Source: Alistipes sp. CAG:514 (GTDB lineage: Bacteria; Bacteroidota; Bacteroidia; Bacteroidales; UBA932). Taken from it: a stretch of 37,967 nucleotides of DNA. The DNA is taken from NCBI GenBank assembly GCA_000431015.1, contig HF986009.1, positions 1 through 37,967 of the forward strand. Reading direction: 5' to 3'. This document shows, piece after piece, positions 7,528-20,999 of this stretch. A model generated the notes under the pieces. That model was not told the DNA's origin, searched no databases, and saw only the letters and a program-made list of their open reading frames with translations. How positions within the stretch are numbered: the first letter of the stretch is position 1; every line of letters begins with the position of its first letter. The translations under genes were made by a program, and so were the position numbers.

Positions 7528-9909
7528 TTATCTTACGTTAATTACGACTTTGTCGCCCACGTCTACCTTCCCGGCTGACAGACAGACCATTCCGTCCTCG
7601 TAGGTCCAATCCTGAACGGCGGAGCCGTTAAGCGAAACCGAAGCCGGACGCGAATCCCTCTGGATGCGGAAGGAATATTCACGCTCCGAAGGCATTCCCT
7701 TGAACGATCCCTGAACCGGGTTCACAACAACCTCTACACCGCCATCCCTCTCATGCGACTCGAACAGCGTCGAGGCGACACCTCCGTTCTCATATTCATA
7801 AGACTCTCCGTCGTCGTCAAGCATCGTGTATGCGCTGTCCCCGTGAGGATAGACCTTCAGGATGACGCGGTCGAACGGACGCGCCCCAAGATATTCAACA
7901 TCAGGCTGCGTCGGAATGATCGCGCCCTCGCGGATGAAGAGCAGCCCCGCGCGGTTGGAAGGATATTCACGAGTGAAAGTCTCCCCCTGGCTGACAATCT
8001 TCTCGCCGCTCCAGGCGTCCGTCCAGGTTCCCTTCGGCAGGTAAATCTCGTTAGTGAATATTCCCACGCAGAAATTGTCGCCGAACATGTACTGGTAGGT
8101 CATGTCGTCGCAGTTGCGGTCGTCCGGGAAGCAAAGCGGCATGGAGCGCACGATCGGCATACCGTTCTGTGCGGCCTCAAGCGCCATCGAGTAGATGTAT
8201 GGAGCCAATGAATATCTCAACTTCACGTAGAAACGGTAGATGTCCTGCTCTTCTTTCGCATAGTAGAACGGATGCATCATCGAGAACCAGCTGTTTATCT
8301 GCACCCAAGGCAGGAACAGACCGAAATGAAGCCCCTGCATCTCAAGCTCGCGCTGAACGCTCATCACGTCGCAGGAGGTGTTGAGGAATCCGCTCATGCC
8401 GAGGTTGAGCTGGTCGTACAGAGCGGTTTTGCCGCCGCCGTTGTCGCCGGAGGTCGAAGCTGTCCAGTGCTGTGTCCCGGACCAACCGCCGCAGTAGTGA
8501 TGCCAGGTACGCTTGCCGTTGTACTTACGGCCAAGCTCACGCATCTGTTTCGGGAGAAGGACCTGATTGAGGTTGTGCATCTCCTTGTCGGTGCGTCCGT
8601 TGTAATATTCCCAGTTCGTGTGGTTGTCGATCGTTCGGGCAGGATCCAGCTTGAATCCCTCAACACCCTGATCCATGAACACGGTCAGGTGATCCATCCA
8701 ATGCTCCTGGCCGGAAAGCTTGCCGCCCGTGCGCTCGGCGATGATGTCCTCCTCCTGGATGCTGAGGTCATACTCCTCGCAGAGCCAGAGTCCGAGGTGG
8801 AAGCCCATGGAGCGCAGCTTGCCGATGAAGAGGCGGTTGTGCATCGTCTTAGGGTACTGATCCTGAAGCCAATAAGGCTCCGGAGAGAACCTGTCGTAGT
8901 TCCATTTCTTCTTGGTCGAGAAGTCGTATCGCTTCTCCATCCACTGAGGCTCAAGCCAGAACACGTCGCAAGGCACGTCGAACTGGCGGAAGCGCACCGC
9001 GTCGTTGAGGATGTCGAACTGCTCCTCGCGCATGTTCGGTCCGAAGCAGAGTCCGTAGGCCCATTTCGGCAGGACATAGGTACGGCCCGTGACGAGGGTA
9101 TATTCATTAAGGATTGCAGGCATGTCCTTGCCCATCATAAGGTAGAAGTCGGCCTCGTCGAAGGTGTTGATAATGTTGAACTTGCTCTTCTGCTGGTTGC
9201 CGATGTCGAAGAAACTTTTGCGGGTTGAGTTGTTGTAAACGCCCCAGCCGCGCGAGCTCATCATGAACGGCATCGGTATCTCGGTCTGCTGGTATGTCGT
9301 CCACATCCGGAGGAATTCGCCCCTGTGCTGGATGTGGTCGCGGCTGGTACTGCCGCCGCCGTAGAAGCGCTCGCCGTCCTCCATGCTGATGCTGAGGATG
9401 CTGACCGCGTCCGCAGCCGGAATCTCGTGCTTGTCAACCTCTCCGAATTTCCCGTTGTCGTCGCCGATGATGCCTCCGCCGTTGTCTGCGACCTTCAGAT
9501 TGGCGTATTTCTCGTTGATGAATGACCTCATCTCCCCGCAGAGCCCTTCCTTCTCAGGCAGGAACCTAACCTCACGGATCACCTTCCCGCCTTTGGCATC
9601 CTTCACGGTCATCACTCCCGTCTTCTTGTTGATGGCCAATGAATATTCCGGAGTCTTCAGCGTCCAGACTCCTCCCTTGTCGGAAATGTCGGTCTTGACC
9701 TCACTCCAGTCGGTCTTGATGAGCTCGTAGCGCTCCATCAGGGACTCGGTGAAATCCTTCCTCGGAGACACCTTGATCCTGAATATGCTCTCGGAGCAAG
9801 CCTCTACACTGACCGTGAGGCCATCGTTGATCTTCACTTTGTGCGTCGGATTCGCCTGGGCGAGAAGAGTCATCGCGCAGCAGGCGACGGCAAGCAGAAT
9901 TTTCTTCAT
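7528..9909 (-). CDS. GH31 family secreted alpha-glycosidase (alpha-xylosidase/alpha-glucosidase-like)
   Basis: The 793-residue protein starts with a Sec signal peptide (MKKILLAVACCAMTLLAQA). An N-terminal beta-sandwich (to about 270) precedes the GH31 barrel. The nucleophile motif is GVEGFKLDPAR (Asp422) and the acid/base motif is TASTSGDNGG (Asp489). The substrate-pocket segment VFWLEPQWMEKRYDF (about 317-331) and a GH31-type C-terminal beta domain with DDDGESYEYENG are present. The nucleophile loop reads KLDPAR rather than the common DxxE form, which fits a subfamily without an obvious characterised member, so the substrate is uncertain (alpha-xylosides, alpha-glucosides or similar). The next gene on the strand is the GH3 lipoprotein. 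No SusC/SusD pair is present, so this is not a complete polysaccharide locus. Confidence 0.9.
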   Translation of the reverse strand: MKKILLAVACCAMTLLAQANPTHKVKINDGLTVSVEACSESIFRIKVSPRKDFTESLMERYELIKTDWSEVKTDISDKGGVWTLKTPEYSLAINKKTGVMTVKDAKGGKVIREVRFLPEKEGLCGEMRSFINEKYANLKVADNGGGIIGDDNGKFGEVDKHEIPAADAVSILSISMEDGERFYGGGSTSRDHIQHRGEFLRMWTTYQQTEIPMPFMMSSRGWGVYNNSTRKSFFDIGNQQKSKFNIINTFDEADFYLMMGKDMPAILNEYTLVTGRTYVLPKWAYGLCFGPNMREEQFDILNDAVRFRQFDVPCDVFWLEPQWMEKRYDFSTKKKWNYDRFSPEPYWLQDQYPKTMHNRLFIGKLRSMGFHLGLWLCEEYDLSIQEEDIIAERTGGKLSGQEHWMDHLTVFMDQGVEGFKLDPARTIDNHTNWEYYNGRTDKEMHNLNQVLLPKQMRELGRKYNGKRTWHHYCGGWSGTQHWTASTSGDNGGGKTALYDQLNLGMSGFLNTSCDVMSVQRELEMQGLHFGLFLPWVQINSWFSMMHPFYYAKEEQDIYRFYVKLRYSLAPYIYSMALEAAQNGMPIVRSMPLCFPDDRNCDDMTYQYMFGDNFCVGIFTNEIYLPKGTWTDAWSGEKIVSQGETFTREYPSNRAGLLFIREGAIIPTQPDVEYLGARPFDRVILKVYPHGDSAYTMLDDDGESYEYENGGVASTLFESHERDGGVEVVVNPVQGSFKGMPSEREYSFRIQRDSRPASVSLNGSAVQDWTYEDGMVCLSAGKVDVGDKVVINVR

Positions 9910-9945
9910 TCGTCGTTGTGGTTTATTTATTCCTATTTTATTCTG

Positions 9946-9953
9946 TAAATATA
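9946..9953 (-). promoter_or_regulatory. Candidate -7 box for the GH31 gene
   Basis: On the minus strand TATATTTA lies about 37 nt upstream of the GH31 start, one base from TAnnTTTG. No TTTG is found 19 nt upstream, so this is a weak call. Confidence 0.3.
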
Positions 9954-10035
9954 CGAGTTTTTTCCCTTGCCCCGTGCGTTATCCGGGTAAAATGTTGTGT
10001 TGGTTTTGATTCCGGTCGATCTGACATCCCTGGCA

Positions 10036-10073
10036 ACAAAAAAAACCGGTCGAGGTTCGTCCCCGGCCGGTTG
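10036..10073 (-). terminator. Terminator of the rpoB-rpoC operon
   Basis: On the minus strand an AACCGG-led stem (arms 10061-10072 and 10044-10054, with one C-A mismatch and one G-T pair) is followed by eight T residues. It lies about 30 nt after the rpoC stop and is a clear rho-independent terminator. The rest of 9910-10101 holds only the GH31 upstream region. Confidence 0.88.
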
Positions 10074-10101
10074 TTTATGTTCATTGGTGATGAAGGAACC
10101 G

Positions 10102-14367
<4,266 letters not shown>

Positions 14368-14379
14368 TATTCTTGAAAA

Positions 14380-17300
14380 TTAATCCAAAGTAACCTTGAG
14401 ACCAAGGCCCCTAAGCTCATGAAGCAGGACGTTGAGGGATTCTGGAATGCCAGGATTCGGCATCGGGTCGCCCTTGACGATAGCCTCGTAAGTCTTCGAA
14501 CGTCCGGTCACGTCGTCTGACTTGACCGTGAGGATCTCCTGAAGCGCGTTTGCGGCTCCGAATGCCTCCAGGGCCCAGACCTCCATCTCTCCGAACCTCT
14601 GGCCTCCGAACTGTGCCTTACCGCCGAGAGGCTGCTGGGTGATGAGTGAATATGGTCCGATGGAGCGGGCGTGCATCTTGTCGTCAACCATGTGACCCAG
14701 TTTGATCATGTAGATCACGCCGACGGTCGCAGGCTGGTCGAACCAGTCGCCGGTGCCGCCGTCCCTGAGGTGTGTCTTACCGTACTTCGGCACGCCGGCC
14801 TTGTCTGTGTATTTACAGATCTCGTCGATGGTCGCGCCGTCAAAGATAGGGGTGCTGAACTTGACTCCAAGCCTTGCTCCGGCCCATCCGAGAACGGTCT
14901 CGTAGATCTGGCCGAGGTTCATACGTGAAGGCACGCCGAGAGGGTTGAGGACAATGTCCACAGGAGTTCCGTCCTCAAGGAACGGCATGTCTTCCTGACG
15001 GACGATCTTGGCCACGATACCCTTGTTACCGTGACGTCCGGCCATCTTGTCACCGACAGTGATCTTCCTCTTCTTGGCGATGTAGACTTTGGCAAGCTGC
15101 ATCACGCCGTTAGGAAGCTCGTCGCCGACCTTTATCTTGTCCATCTGTCTCTTGCACTCAGCCTCCGCCACCTTGAATGTAAGGCAGTAGTTGTTGATGA
15201 GTTCCTGAACGAGGATGTTTGTCTTCTCATCCGTGGTCCAGTTGCTGGAGTTGATGTTCTGGAAGTCGATGCCCTTCAGCTTCTCGCTGGTGATCTCCTT
15301 GCCTTTTGGTAAGATCTCCACATCGTAGAGGTCGTTGATTCCGGCGCTCTTCTTGCCCTTGGTGAGGACGGCGAGGCGCTTGATGAAGTCAGCGTAAAGC
15401 TTGGCGGCCTTCTTGTCGAAATCTTCCTGTATGAGGTCAAGACGGGCTTTAAGGTCTGTCTTCGCGGCCCTTCTGTTGCCTTCCTTGGCGGCTTTGGCGT
15501 AGAGGGCTGTCTTGATGACGGTGCCGCTGAGTGAAGGATTGGCCTTGAGCGAGGCATCCTTGACATCGCCGGCCTTGTCTCCGAAGATGGCCTTGAGAAG
15601 TTTCTCCTCAGGTGACGGATCGCTCTCGCCCTTAGGCGTGATCTTACCGATCATGATGTCGCCCGGCTCGATGTGGGCTCCGATCCTGATGATACCTTGG
15701 CTGTCCAAATCCTTTGTGGCGTCCTCGCTGACGTTTGGAATGTCGGAGGTAAGCTCCTCCATACCGCGCTTTGTGTCGCGGACCTCGGTGAGATATTCAT
15801 CCACATGCACGGATGTCAGGACATCCCATTTCACCATCTCTTCCGACAGTACGATGGCGTCCTCGTAGTTGTAGCCCTTCCAAGGCATGAAGGCGACCTT
15901 GAGGTTACGGCCCAGCGCAAGCTCTCCGTCCTGTGTGGCATAGCCTTCCGTGAGTACCTGGCCACCGACGACCTTGTCTCCCTTGCGTACTATCGGCTTA
16001 AGGGTGACGGTCGTGCTCTGGTTGGTCCTCCTGTAGATAGGAAGGGTATAGACAGTCTCGTCAGGAGCGAAGGAGACGAATTTCTCGTCGTCCGTCCTGT
16101 TGTACTTGATCCTGATCTCCTTGGCGTCCACATAGGTCACCTCGCCTTCTCTTTCGGCGACGTACTGTGTCCTGGAGTCAAGGCATACCCTCTCCTCCAG
16201 TCCTGTTCCGACAATTGGAGACTCCGGACGGAGAAGCGGAACCGCCTGACGCATCATGTTCGCGCCCATGAGCGCGCGGTGAGCGTCATCGTGCTCCAGG
16301 AACGGGATCAGTGAGGCGGCCACGGAGGCCATCTGGTTAGGAGCCACGTCCATGTAGTCAACCTGTTCCTTCGACACAACCGGGAAGTCAGCCTCAAGAC
16401 GGCACTGGATTCTGTCCTCCTTGATCGTTCCGTCGTCTTCCATCTTGACTTTCGCGAGGGAGACGAGCTTGTTCTCCTCTTCCTCGGCGGTCATGTAGTG
16501 CCAGCCCTTGGCTGTAAGATCCACCTTTCCGTTGCGGACCTCGCGGTACGGAGTCTCGATGAATCCCAGCTGGTTGATTCTGGCGTAGACGCACAGTGAG
16601 GAGATAAGACCGATGTTCGGGCCTTCAGGAGACTCGATAGGGCAGAGCCTGCCGTAGTGTGTGTAGTGAACGTCCCTGACCTCGAATCCGGCCCTGTCTC
16701 TTGAAAGACCGCCAGGTCCGAGCGCGGAGAGACGACGCTTGTGCGTGATCTCGGCCAGAGGGTTGGTCTGGTCCATGAACTGTGACAGCTGGCTGGTACC
16801 GAAGAATGAGTTGATCACGGAAGACAGTGTCTTCGCGTTGATCAGATCGATCGGGTTGAACTGCTCGCTGTCGCGGACATTCATCCTTTCGCGGATGGTC
16901 CTTGCCATCCTTGAGAGTCCTACGCTGAATTGGTTGGCGAGCTGCTCTCCGACGGTGCGGACACGCCTGTTGCTCAGATGGTCGATGTCATCGACAGTCG
17001 CCTTGGAGTTGATGAGCTGGATGAGATACTTGATGATCTCGATGATGTCAGTGTTGGTCAGCACCCTTGTCTCCGGGTCTGTGGTAAGGCTGAGTTTCTT
17101 GTTGAGACGGAACCTTCCGACATTTCCGAGGTCGTACCTCTTCTCGGAGAAGAAGAGTTTGTCGATGACATCCCTCGCAGTCGCCTCATCAGGTGGTTCT
17201 GAATTACGGAGCTGTTTGTAGATGTAGTTGACCGCCTCTATCTCGGTGTTTGTAGGATCCTTCTGGAGTGTGTTGAATATGATCGCATATTCATTGGAGT

Positions 17301-18198
17301 TAGCCTCGTCCTTCTGAAGGAGGATTGTCTTGACATCGGTGTCGATGATCTTGGCGATGGTGTCATCGTCAAGGATCTCTCCTCTCTCCACGATAGGGAT
17401 TGTTCTCTCGATAGGGATGACCTCTCCGGTGTCCTCGTCCTCGAAATCTTCTGTCCAAGTCTTCAGAACCTTGGCGGCAAGTTTCCTGCCCGCGTTCTCT
17501 TTGAGGTTCTGCTCGTTGACTTCAATCTCGTCAGCGAGGCCGAATATGTCTATGATGTCCTTGTCGGAATTGAAGCCTATCGCACGCAGCAGTGTCGTCA
17601 CCGGCAACTTCTTCTTACGGTCGATGTAGGCGTACATCACGTTGTTGATGTCAGTGGCGAACTCGATCCATGATCCCTTGAACGGGATGATCCTTGCTGA
17701 ATAGAGCTTCGTTCCGTTTGCGTGCATGCTCTGGTCGAAGAATACGCCAGGGGAGCGGTGCAGCTGGGACACTATGATTCTTTCTGATCCATTGATTACG
17801 AATGTGCCGGCCGGTGTCATGTAAGGAATGCTGCCGAGGTACACATCCTGGACTCTCGTGTCAAAGTCCTCGTGCTCTGGATCGGTGCACGAAAGGCGGA
17901 GTTTTGCCTTCAGAGGAACGTTGTAGGTCAGCCCTCTCTCAAGGCACTCGTCAATTGAATACTGAGGAGGATCGATGAAATAGTCGATGAATTCCAACTT
18001 GTAGTTGTTCCTCGTATCTTCGATCGGGAAGATCTCCTGAAACACCTGGAAGAGACCTTCGTTCTTCCTGTTGTCCGGTGTTGTCTCCACCTGGAAGAAA
18101 TCCTTGAATGATTTCAGCTGAACTTCCAGAAGGTCAGGATACTCCAGAATCTTTGAGGTAGCGAACATTACTCGCTTATTGTTAGTCTTTTTTGACAT
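14380..18198 (-). CDS. rpoB: DNA-directed RNA polymerase subunit beta
   Basis: RpoB forms the second large lobe of RNA polymerase. The 1272-residue protein carries the rifampicin region FFGTSQLSQFMDQ...GPGG (about 466-498). The residues equivalent to E. coli D516, H526 and S531 are all wild type (D476, H486, S491), so nothing suggests rifamycin resistance. The sequence also has ESPEGPNIGL, KMAGRHGNKG, and a C-terminus with FGEMEVWALEAFGAA. It is preceded by a hairpin-T-run attenuator after rplL and followed closely by rpoC. Confidence 0.98.
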   Translation of the reverse strand: MSKKTNNKRVMFATSKILEYPDLLEVQLKSFKDFFQVETTPDNRKNEGLFQVFQEIFPIEDTRNNYKLEFIDYFIDPPQYSIDECLERGLTYNVPLKAKLRLSCTDPEHEDFDTRVQDVYLGSIPYMTPAGTFVINGSERIIVSQLHRSPGVFFDQSMHANGTKLYSARIIPFKGSWIEFATDINNVMYAYIDRKKKLPVTTLLRAIGFNSDKDIIDIFGLADEIEVNEQNLKENAGRKLAAKVLKTWTEDFEDEDTGEVIPIERTIPIVERGEILDDDTIAKIIDTDVKTILLQKDEANSNEYAIIFNTLQKDPTNTEIEAVNYIYKQLRNSEPPDEATARDVIDKLFFSEKRYDLGNVGRFRLNKKLSLTTDPETRVLTNTDIIEIIKYLIQLINSKATVDDIDHLSNRRVRTVGEQLANQFSVGLSRMARTIRERMNVRDSEQFNPIDLINAKTLSSVINSFFGTSQLSQFMDQTNPLAEITHKRRLSALGPGGLSRDRAGFEVRDVHYTHYGRLCPIESPEGPNIGLISSLCVYARINQLGFIETPYREVRNGKVDLTAKGWHYMTAEEEENKLVSLAKVKMEDDGTIKEDRIQCRLEADFPVVSKEQVDYMDVAPNQMASVAASLIPFLEHDDAHRALMGANMMRQAVPLLRPESPIVGTGLEERVCLDSRTQYVAEREGEVTYVDAKEIRIKYNRTDDEKFVSFAPDETVYTLPIYRRTNQSTTVTLKPIVRKGDKVVGGQVLTEGYATQDGELALGRNLKVAFMPWKGYNYEDAIVLSEEMVKWDVLTSVHVDEYLTEVRDTKRGMEELTSDIPNVSEDATKDLDSQGIIRIGAHIEPGDIMIGKITPKGESDPSPEEKLLKAIFGDKAGDVKDASLKANPSLSGTVIKTALYAKAAKEGNRRAAKTDLKARLDLIQEDFDKKAAKLYADFIKRLAVLTKGKKSAGINDLYDVEILPKGKEITSEKLKGIDFQNINSSNWTTDEKTNILVQELINNYCLTFKVAEAECKRQMDKIKVGDELPNGVMQLAKVYIAKKRKITVGDKMAGRHGNKGIVAKIVRQEDMPFLEDGTPVDIVLNPLGVPSRMNLGQIYETVLGWAGARLGVKFSTPIFDGATIDEICKYTDKAGVPKYGKTHLRDGGTGDWFDQPATVGVIYMIKLGHMVDDKMHARSIGPYSLITQQPLGGKAQFGGQRFGEMEVWALEAFGAANALQEILTVKSDDVTGRSKTYEAIVKGDPMPNPGIPESLNVLLHELRGLGLKVTLD

Positions 18199-18235
18199 GT
18201 TCTGCCTTTAGGAAATGGAGAAAAACTTAATACGA

Positions 18236-18269
18236 CAAAAAGGTTTAGAGCCTTCTAGGCTCTAAACCT
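18236..18269 (-). terminator. Attenuator-type hairpin between rplL and rpoB
   Basis: On the minus strand AGGTTTAGAGCC and GGCTCTAAACCT (12 perfect pairs, 18258-18269 with 18241-18252) enclose a 5-nt loop and are followed by TTTTT. It sits between rplL and rpoB. A partial terminator in this position is known in enterobacteria, where it lowers rpoBC relative to L7/L12; the same role here is inferred. Confidence 0.8.
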
Positions 18270-18297
18270 GATGATTTTCCCGCCAGGGGAAGCCGGG

Positions 18298-18672
18298 TTA
18301 TTTAACCTCAACTTCGGCACCTGCCTCTTCGAGGACAGACTTCAGTTGCTCAGCTTCGGCCTTGGAGGCTTTCTCCTTAACGGTCTTAGGAGCGCCGTCT
18401 ACAAGATCCTTAGCTTCCTTCAGACCAAGACCAAGGGCTTCCTTAACGGCCTTGATAACCTGAAGTTTAGCTGCACCGGCTGACTTGAGGACAACGTCAA
18501 ACTCAGTCTGCTCGGCTGGAGCAGCCTCAGCTGCTGCTGCCGGACCTGCTACTGCTACCGCAGCGGCTGCAGGCTCGATACCATACTCTTCCTTGAGAAC
18601 TTTAGCAAGTTCCTGAACGTCTTTTACAGAAAGGTTAACCAACTCTTCTGCAAGTGCTTTTACATCTGCCAT
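18298..18672 (-). CDS. rplL: 50S ribosomal protein L7/L12
   Basis: L7/L12 forms the flexible stalk that recruits translation GTPases. The 124 residues show the N-terminal dimerisation helix pair (VNLSVKDVQELAKVLKEEYG), the Ala-rich hinge (about 36-55) and the C-terminal domain with KLQVIKAVKEALGLGLKEAKDLVDGAP, ending in AEVEVK. Length and order (after rplJ) are normal. A strong attenuator hairpin follows, consistent with its need for higher expression than rpoB. Confidence 0.98.
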   Translation of the reverse strand: MADVKALAEELVNLSVKDVQELAKVLKEEYGIEPAAAAVAVAGPAAAAEAAPAEQTEFDVVLKSAGAAKLQVIKAVKEALGLGLKEAKDLVDGAPKTVKEKASKAEAEQLKSVLEEAGAEVEVK

Positions 18673-18699
18673 AATTGATAATTATTAAATTGTTTGATA

Positions 18700-19230
18700 C
18701 TATTTCTCTTCTTTTTCCGAAAGTGTCTTGACAAGTCCGGCGATTGTGCTGCCACCGCCATTCTGAAGAGCGGAGATGACATTGCGCATAGGAGCCTGGA
18801 GGAGGGAGATGATGTCTCCGATGAGTTCCTCTTTGGATTTGATAGCGCAGAGTTCGTCGAGCTTCTCGGCGCCGACAAAAGCGCACTCCTGAACGTAGGC
18901 ACCCTTAAGCTGTGGCTTGCCCATGTCCTTCTGAAACTTCTTGATGAGTTTCGCCGGACCGTTAGGGGTCTCGGTGAACATGATCGCAGAGTTACCTTTC
19001 AGTACAGGGAGAAGAAGATTAAGCTCCTCATTCTCCAGTCCTTTGATAACGTGGGCGAACAGTGTGTTCTTTACAACTGTCAGCTTGATGCCCTGCTCAA
19101 AGCATGAGCGGCGGAGTTTAACAGTGTTCTCAGCATTCAGACCCTCAATGTCAGCAATGTAGAAATTAGGGTACTGCTTCAGTTGGGCTGAGATGCTTTC
19201 AATAATCTGATCTTTTAATTCCTTCTTCAT
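18700..19230 (-). CDS. rplJ: 50S ribosomal protein L10
   Basis: L10 is the base of the ribosomal stalk, binding 23S rRNA and L7/L12 dimers. The 176 residues include the N-terminal rRNA-binding domain (YIADIEGLNAENTVKLRRSCFEQGI) and the C-terminal L7/L12-binding helix rich in Lys and Glu. Only 14 nt separate it from rplA, so there is no room for the long structured L10 leader that controls this gene in E. coli. rplL follows after 27 nt. Confidence 0.97.
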   Translation of the reverse strand: MKKELKDQIIESISAQLKQYPNFYIADIEGLNAENTVKLRRSCFEQGIKLTVVKNTLFAHVIKGLENEELNLLLPVLKGNSAIMFTETPNGPAKLIKKFQKDMGKPQLKGAYVQECAFVGAEKLDELCAIKSKEELIGDIISLLQAPMRNVISALQNGGGSTIAGLVKTLSEKEEK

Positions 19231-19244
19231 AATGAAATCCTTTT

Positions 19245-19955
19245 TTACTCAGCGGAACCGCCAGTTGTGAATGCTTTGACATCTATCTTGATACCAGGGC
19301 TCATGGTCGTGCAGATGGCCGCACTCTTAAGATATGTGCCCTTGAGAGCCTGTGGCTTAAGTTTCAGAACCTCGTTAAGGAGAGCGGACGCGTTCTCGCA
19401 GATCTGCTCAGGAGTGAATGAAACCTTACCGATGGCCGCATGTATGATTCCGGTCTTGTCAACCTTGAAATCGATCTTACCGCCCTTTACGTCCTTGACA
19501 GCGTTGCCTACTTCCATAGTAACGGTACCTGTCTTAGGGTTAGGCATAAGTCCTCTTGGACCGAGGATACGTCCGAGAACACCGACCTTGGCCATGACTG
19601 AAGGAGTGCAGATGATGACATCCACGTCTGTCCAGCCTCCCTTGATCTTTTCTACGTACTCATCCAGTCCAACATAGTCGGCGCCGGCCTCCTTGGCCTC
19701 GTTCTCCTTGTCAGGAGTACAGAGTACAAGGACTCTGACAACCTTACCTGTTCCGTGAGGAAGGGTGACCACGCCACGAATCATCTGATTCGCCTTACGA
19801 GGGTCAACTCCGAGGTTGGCTGACAGTTCCACAGATGCGTCGAACTTGGTGTAGGTGATGTCCTTCAGTATTTCACAAGCCTGGGCAAGAGTGTACTGTT
19901 TTGAAGCGTCATACTTTGCGATGACGGCTTTCTGATTCTTTGTAATTCTACTCAT
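19245..19955 (-). CDS. rplA: 50S ribosomal protein L1
   Basis: L1 forms the mobile stalk beside the E site and binds 23S rRNA. The 236 residues have the conserved segments DPRKANQMIRGVVTLPHGTGK, GLDEYVEKIKGGW, GPRGLMPNPKTGTV and a GKVSFTPEQICENA-type end region. Order after rplK, with 14 nt between them, is standard. L1 classically represses the rplK-rplA pair by binding mRNA; no clear L1-site mimic was identified in the short leader here. Confidence 0.98.
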   Translation of the reverse strand: MSRITKNQKAVIAKYDASKQYTLAQACEILKDITYTKFDASVELSANLGVDPRKANQMIRGVVTLPHGTGKVVRVLVLCTPDKENEAKEAGADYVGLDEYVEKIKGGWTDVDVIICTPSVMAKVGVLGRILGPRGLMPNPKTGTVTMEVGNAVKDVKGGKIDFKVDKTGIIHAAIGKVSFTPEQICENASALLNEVLKLKPQALKGTYLKSAAICTTMSPGIKIDVKAFTTGGSAE

Positions 19956-19969
19956 TTCGCATGTGAAAT

Positions 19970-20413
19970 TTAAAGGTTCTCAGGAAAATTTCCGGTGACC
20001 TTGATACCCATACTTCTTGCTGTACCGGCTACCATTCTCATGGCTGCCGCAAGAGTGAAGGCATTGAGGTCAGGCATCTTGCCTTCAGCGATCGTCTTAA
20101 CCTGATCCCAGGTGATGGATGCGACCTTCCTTCTGTTAGGTTCTCCAGAACCTTTCTGGATCTTGGCCGCTTCCTTGAGGGAGATGGCTACTGGCGGCTG
20201 CTTTACCTCGAACGTGAAGGACTTGTCTGAATAGACAGTGATGACTACAGGCAGGATCTTGCCGGCGCTCTGCTGAGTCGCGGCATTGAACTGCTTGCAG
20301 AAGTCCATAATGTTCAAGCCTTTGGAACCGAGTGCCGGTCCTACCGGAGGCGCTGGATTAGCAGCTCCTGCTTTGATTTGGAGCTTGATGAATCCGGTAA
20401 CTTCTTTTGCCAT
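19970..20413 (-). CDS. rplK: 50S ribosomal protein L11
   Basis: L11 sits at the GTPase-associated centre with 23S rRNA and is needed for RelA activation. The 147-residue product matches the family: GFIKLQIKAGAANPAPPVGPALG near the start (given in parts: KLQIKAG then PAPPVGPALG), FCKQFNAAT, a KGSGEPNRRKV linker and the C-terminal RNA-binding region ending GTARSMGIKV. Position between nusG and rplA is the conserved order. Confidence 0.98.
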   Translation of the reverse strand: MAKEVTGFIKLQIKAGAANPAPPVGPALGSKGLNIMDFCKQFNAATQQSAGKILPVVITVYSDKSFTFEVKQPPVAISLKEAAKIQKGSGEPNRRKVASITWDQVKTIAEGKMPDLNAFTLAAAMRMVAGTARSMGIKVTGNFPENL

Positions 20414-20422
20414 AATTGTTTG

Positions 20423-20995
20423 TTATTCTTTTGTTACTTGAGTAAAGCTGAGTTCCAGCAGAGTCTTTCTGCCGAAAATCACAACTATCACTTTGAGTTT
20501 GCTTCTATCCTCTTCGATCGCGTCGACGGTGCCGCTGAATCCGCTGAACGGGCCATCGGTTATCTTCACGGATTCGCCGACTTCGAAATTAACCTCTGTC
20601 TCGACTGGATTGTCTACATTCTGATCCTGATTACCGAGTATCCACTGCGCCTCATCATCTCTGATCGGCACCGGTACCCTTTCGGTCATTGTCCCGGAAG
20701 TTTTCTTCTCTGTCAGGAAGCCGGACATGCCAGGAATGTCGTTGCGGATAATATACTCCAATTCCGGGCAAAGCTGAGCCTGAATCAAAACATAGCCAGG
20801 GTAAAGCAGCCTTTCGACCACCTTCCTCTTGCCATTCTTGGTTACTATCTCACGCTTTACCGGAACAAGAACCTGCGCGACTTGATCCTGTAGGCCAAAC
20901 CTTTCTATTTCTTTCTCAAGATAATCTTTGGCCTTCTTCTCTTTGCTTCCCGCTGTCCGAAGGACATACCATTTCATGTCACCCATGGTAATCAA
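20423..20995 (-). CDS. nusG: Transcription termination/antitermination factor NusG
   Basis: NusG binds the clamp of RNA polymerase, suppresses pausing and bridges to Rho or S10. The 190 residues hold the NGN domain (KWYVLRTAGSKEKKAKDYLE, LYPGYVLIQ) and a C-terminal KOW domain (VGESVKITDGPFSGFSGTVD). The ATG at 20995 gives MITMGDMKWYV; the third Met (MKWYV) is equally plausible, because homology begins there. It lies 4 nt after secE and 9 nt before rplK, in the conserved secE-nusG-rplK order. Confidence 0.97.
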   Translation of the reverse strand: MITMGDMKWYVLRTAGSKEKKAKDYLEKEIERFGLQDQVAQVLVPVKREIVTKNGKRKVVERLLYPGYVLIQAQLCPELEYIIRNDIPGMSGFLTEKKTSGTMTERVPVPIRDDEAQWILGNQDQNVDNPVETEVNFEVGESVKITDGPFSGFSGTVDAIEEDRSKLKVIVVIFGRKTLLELSFTQVTKE

Positions 20996-20999
20996 AAAA

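Noticed and set aside
8272..9228. 318-residue open frame antisense to the GH31 gene
   Set aside because: Shadow of a G+C-rich gene; Leu/Val/His-rich composition with no domain.
16739..17221. Possible drug-resistance changes in rpoB (rifampicin) and rpsL (streptomycin)
   Set aside because: The residues usually altered are wild type in both proteins.
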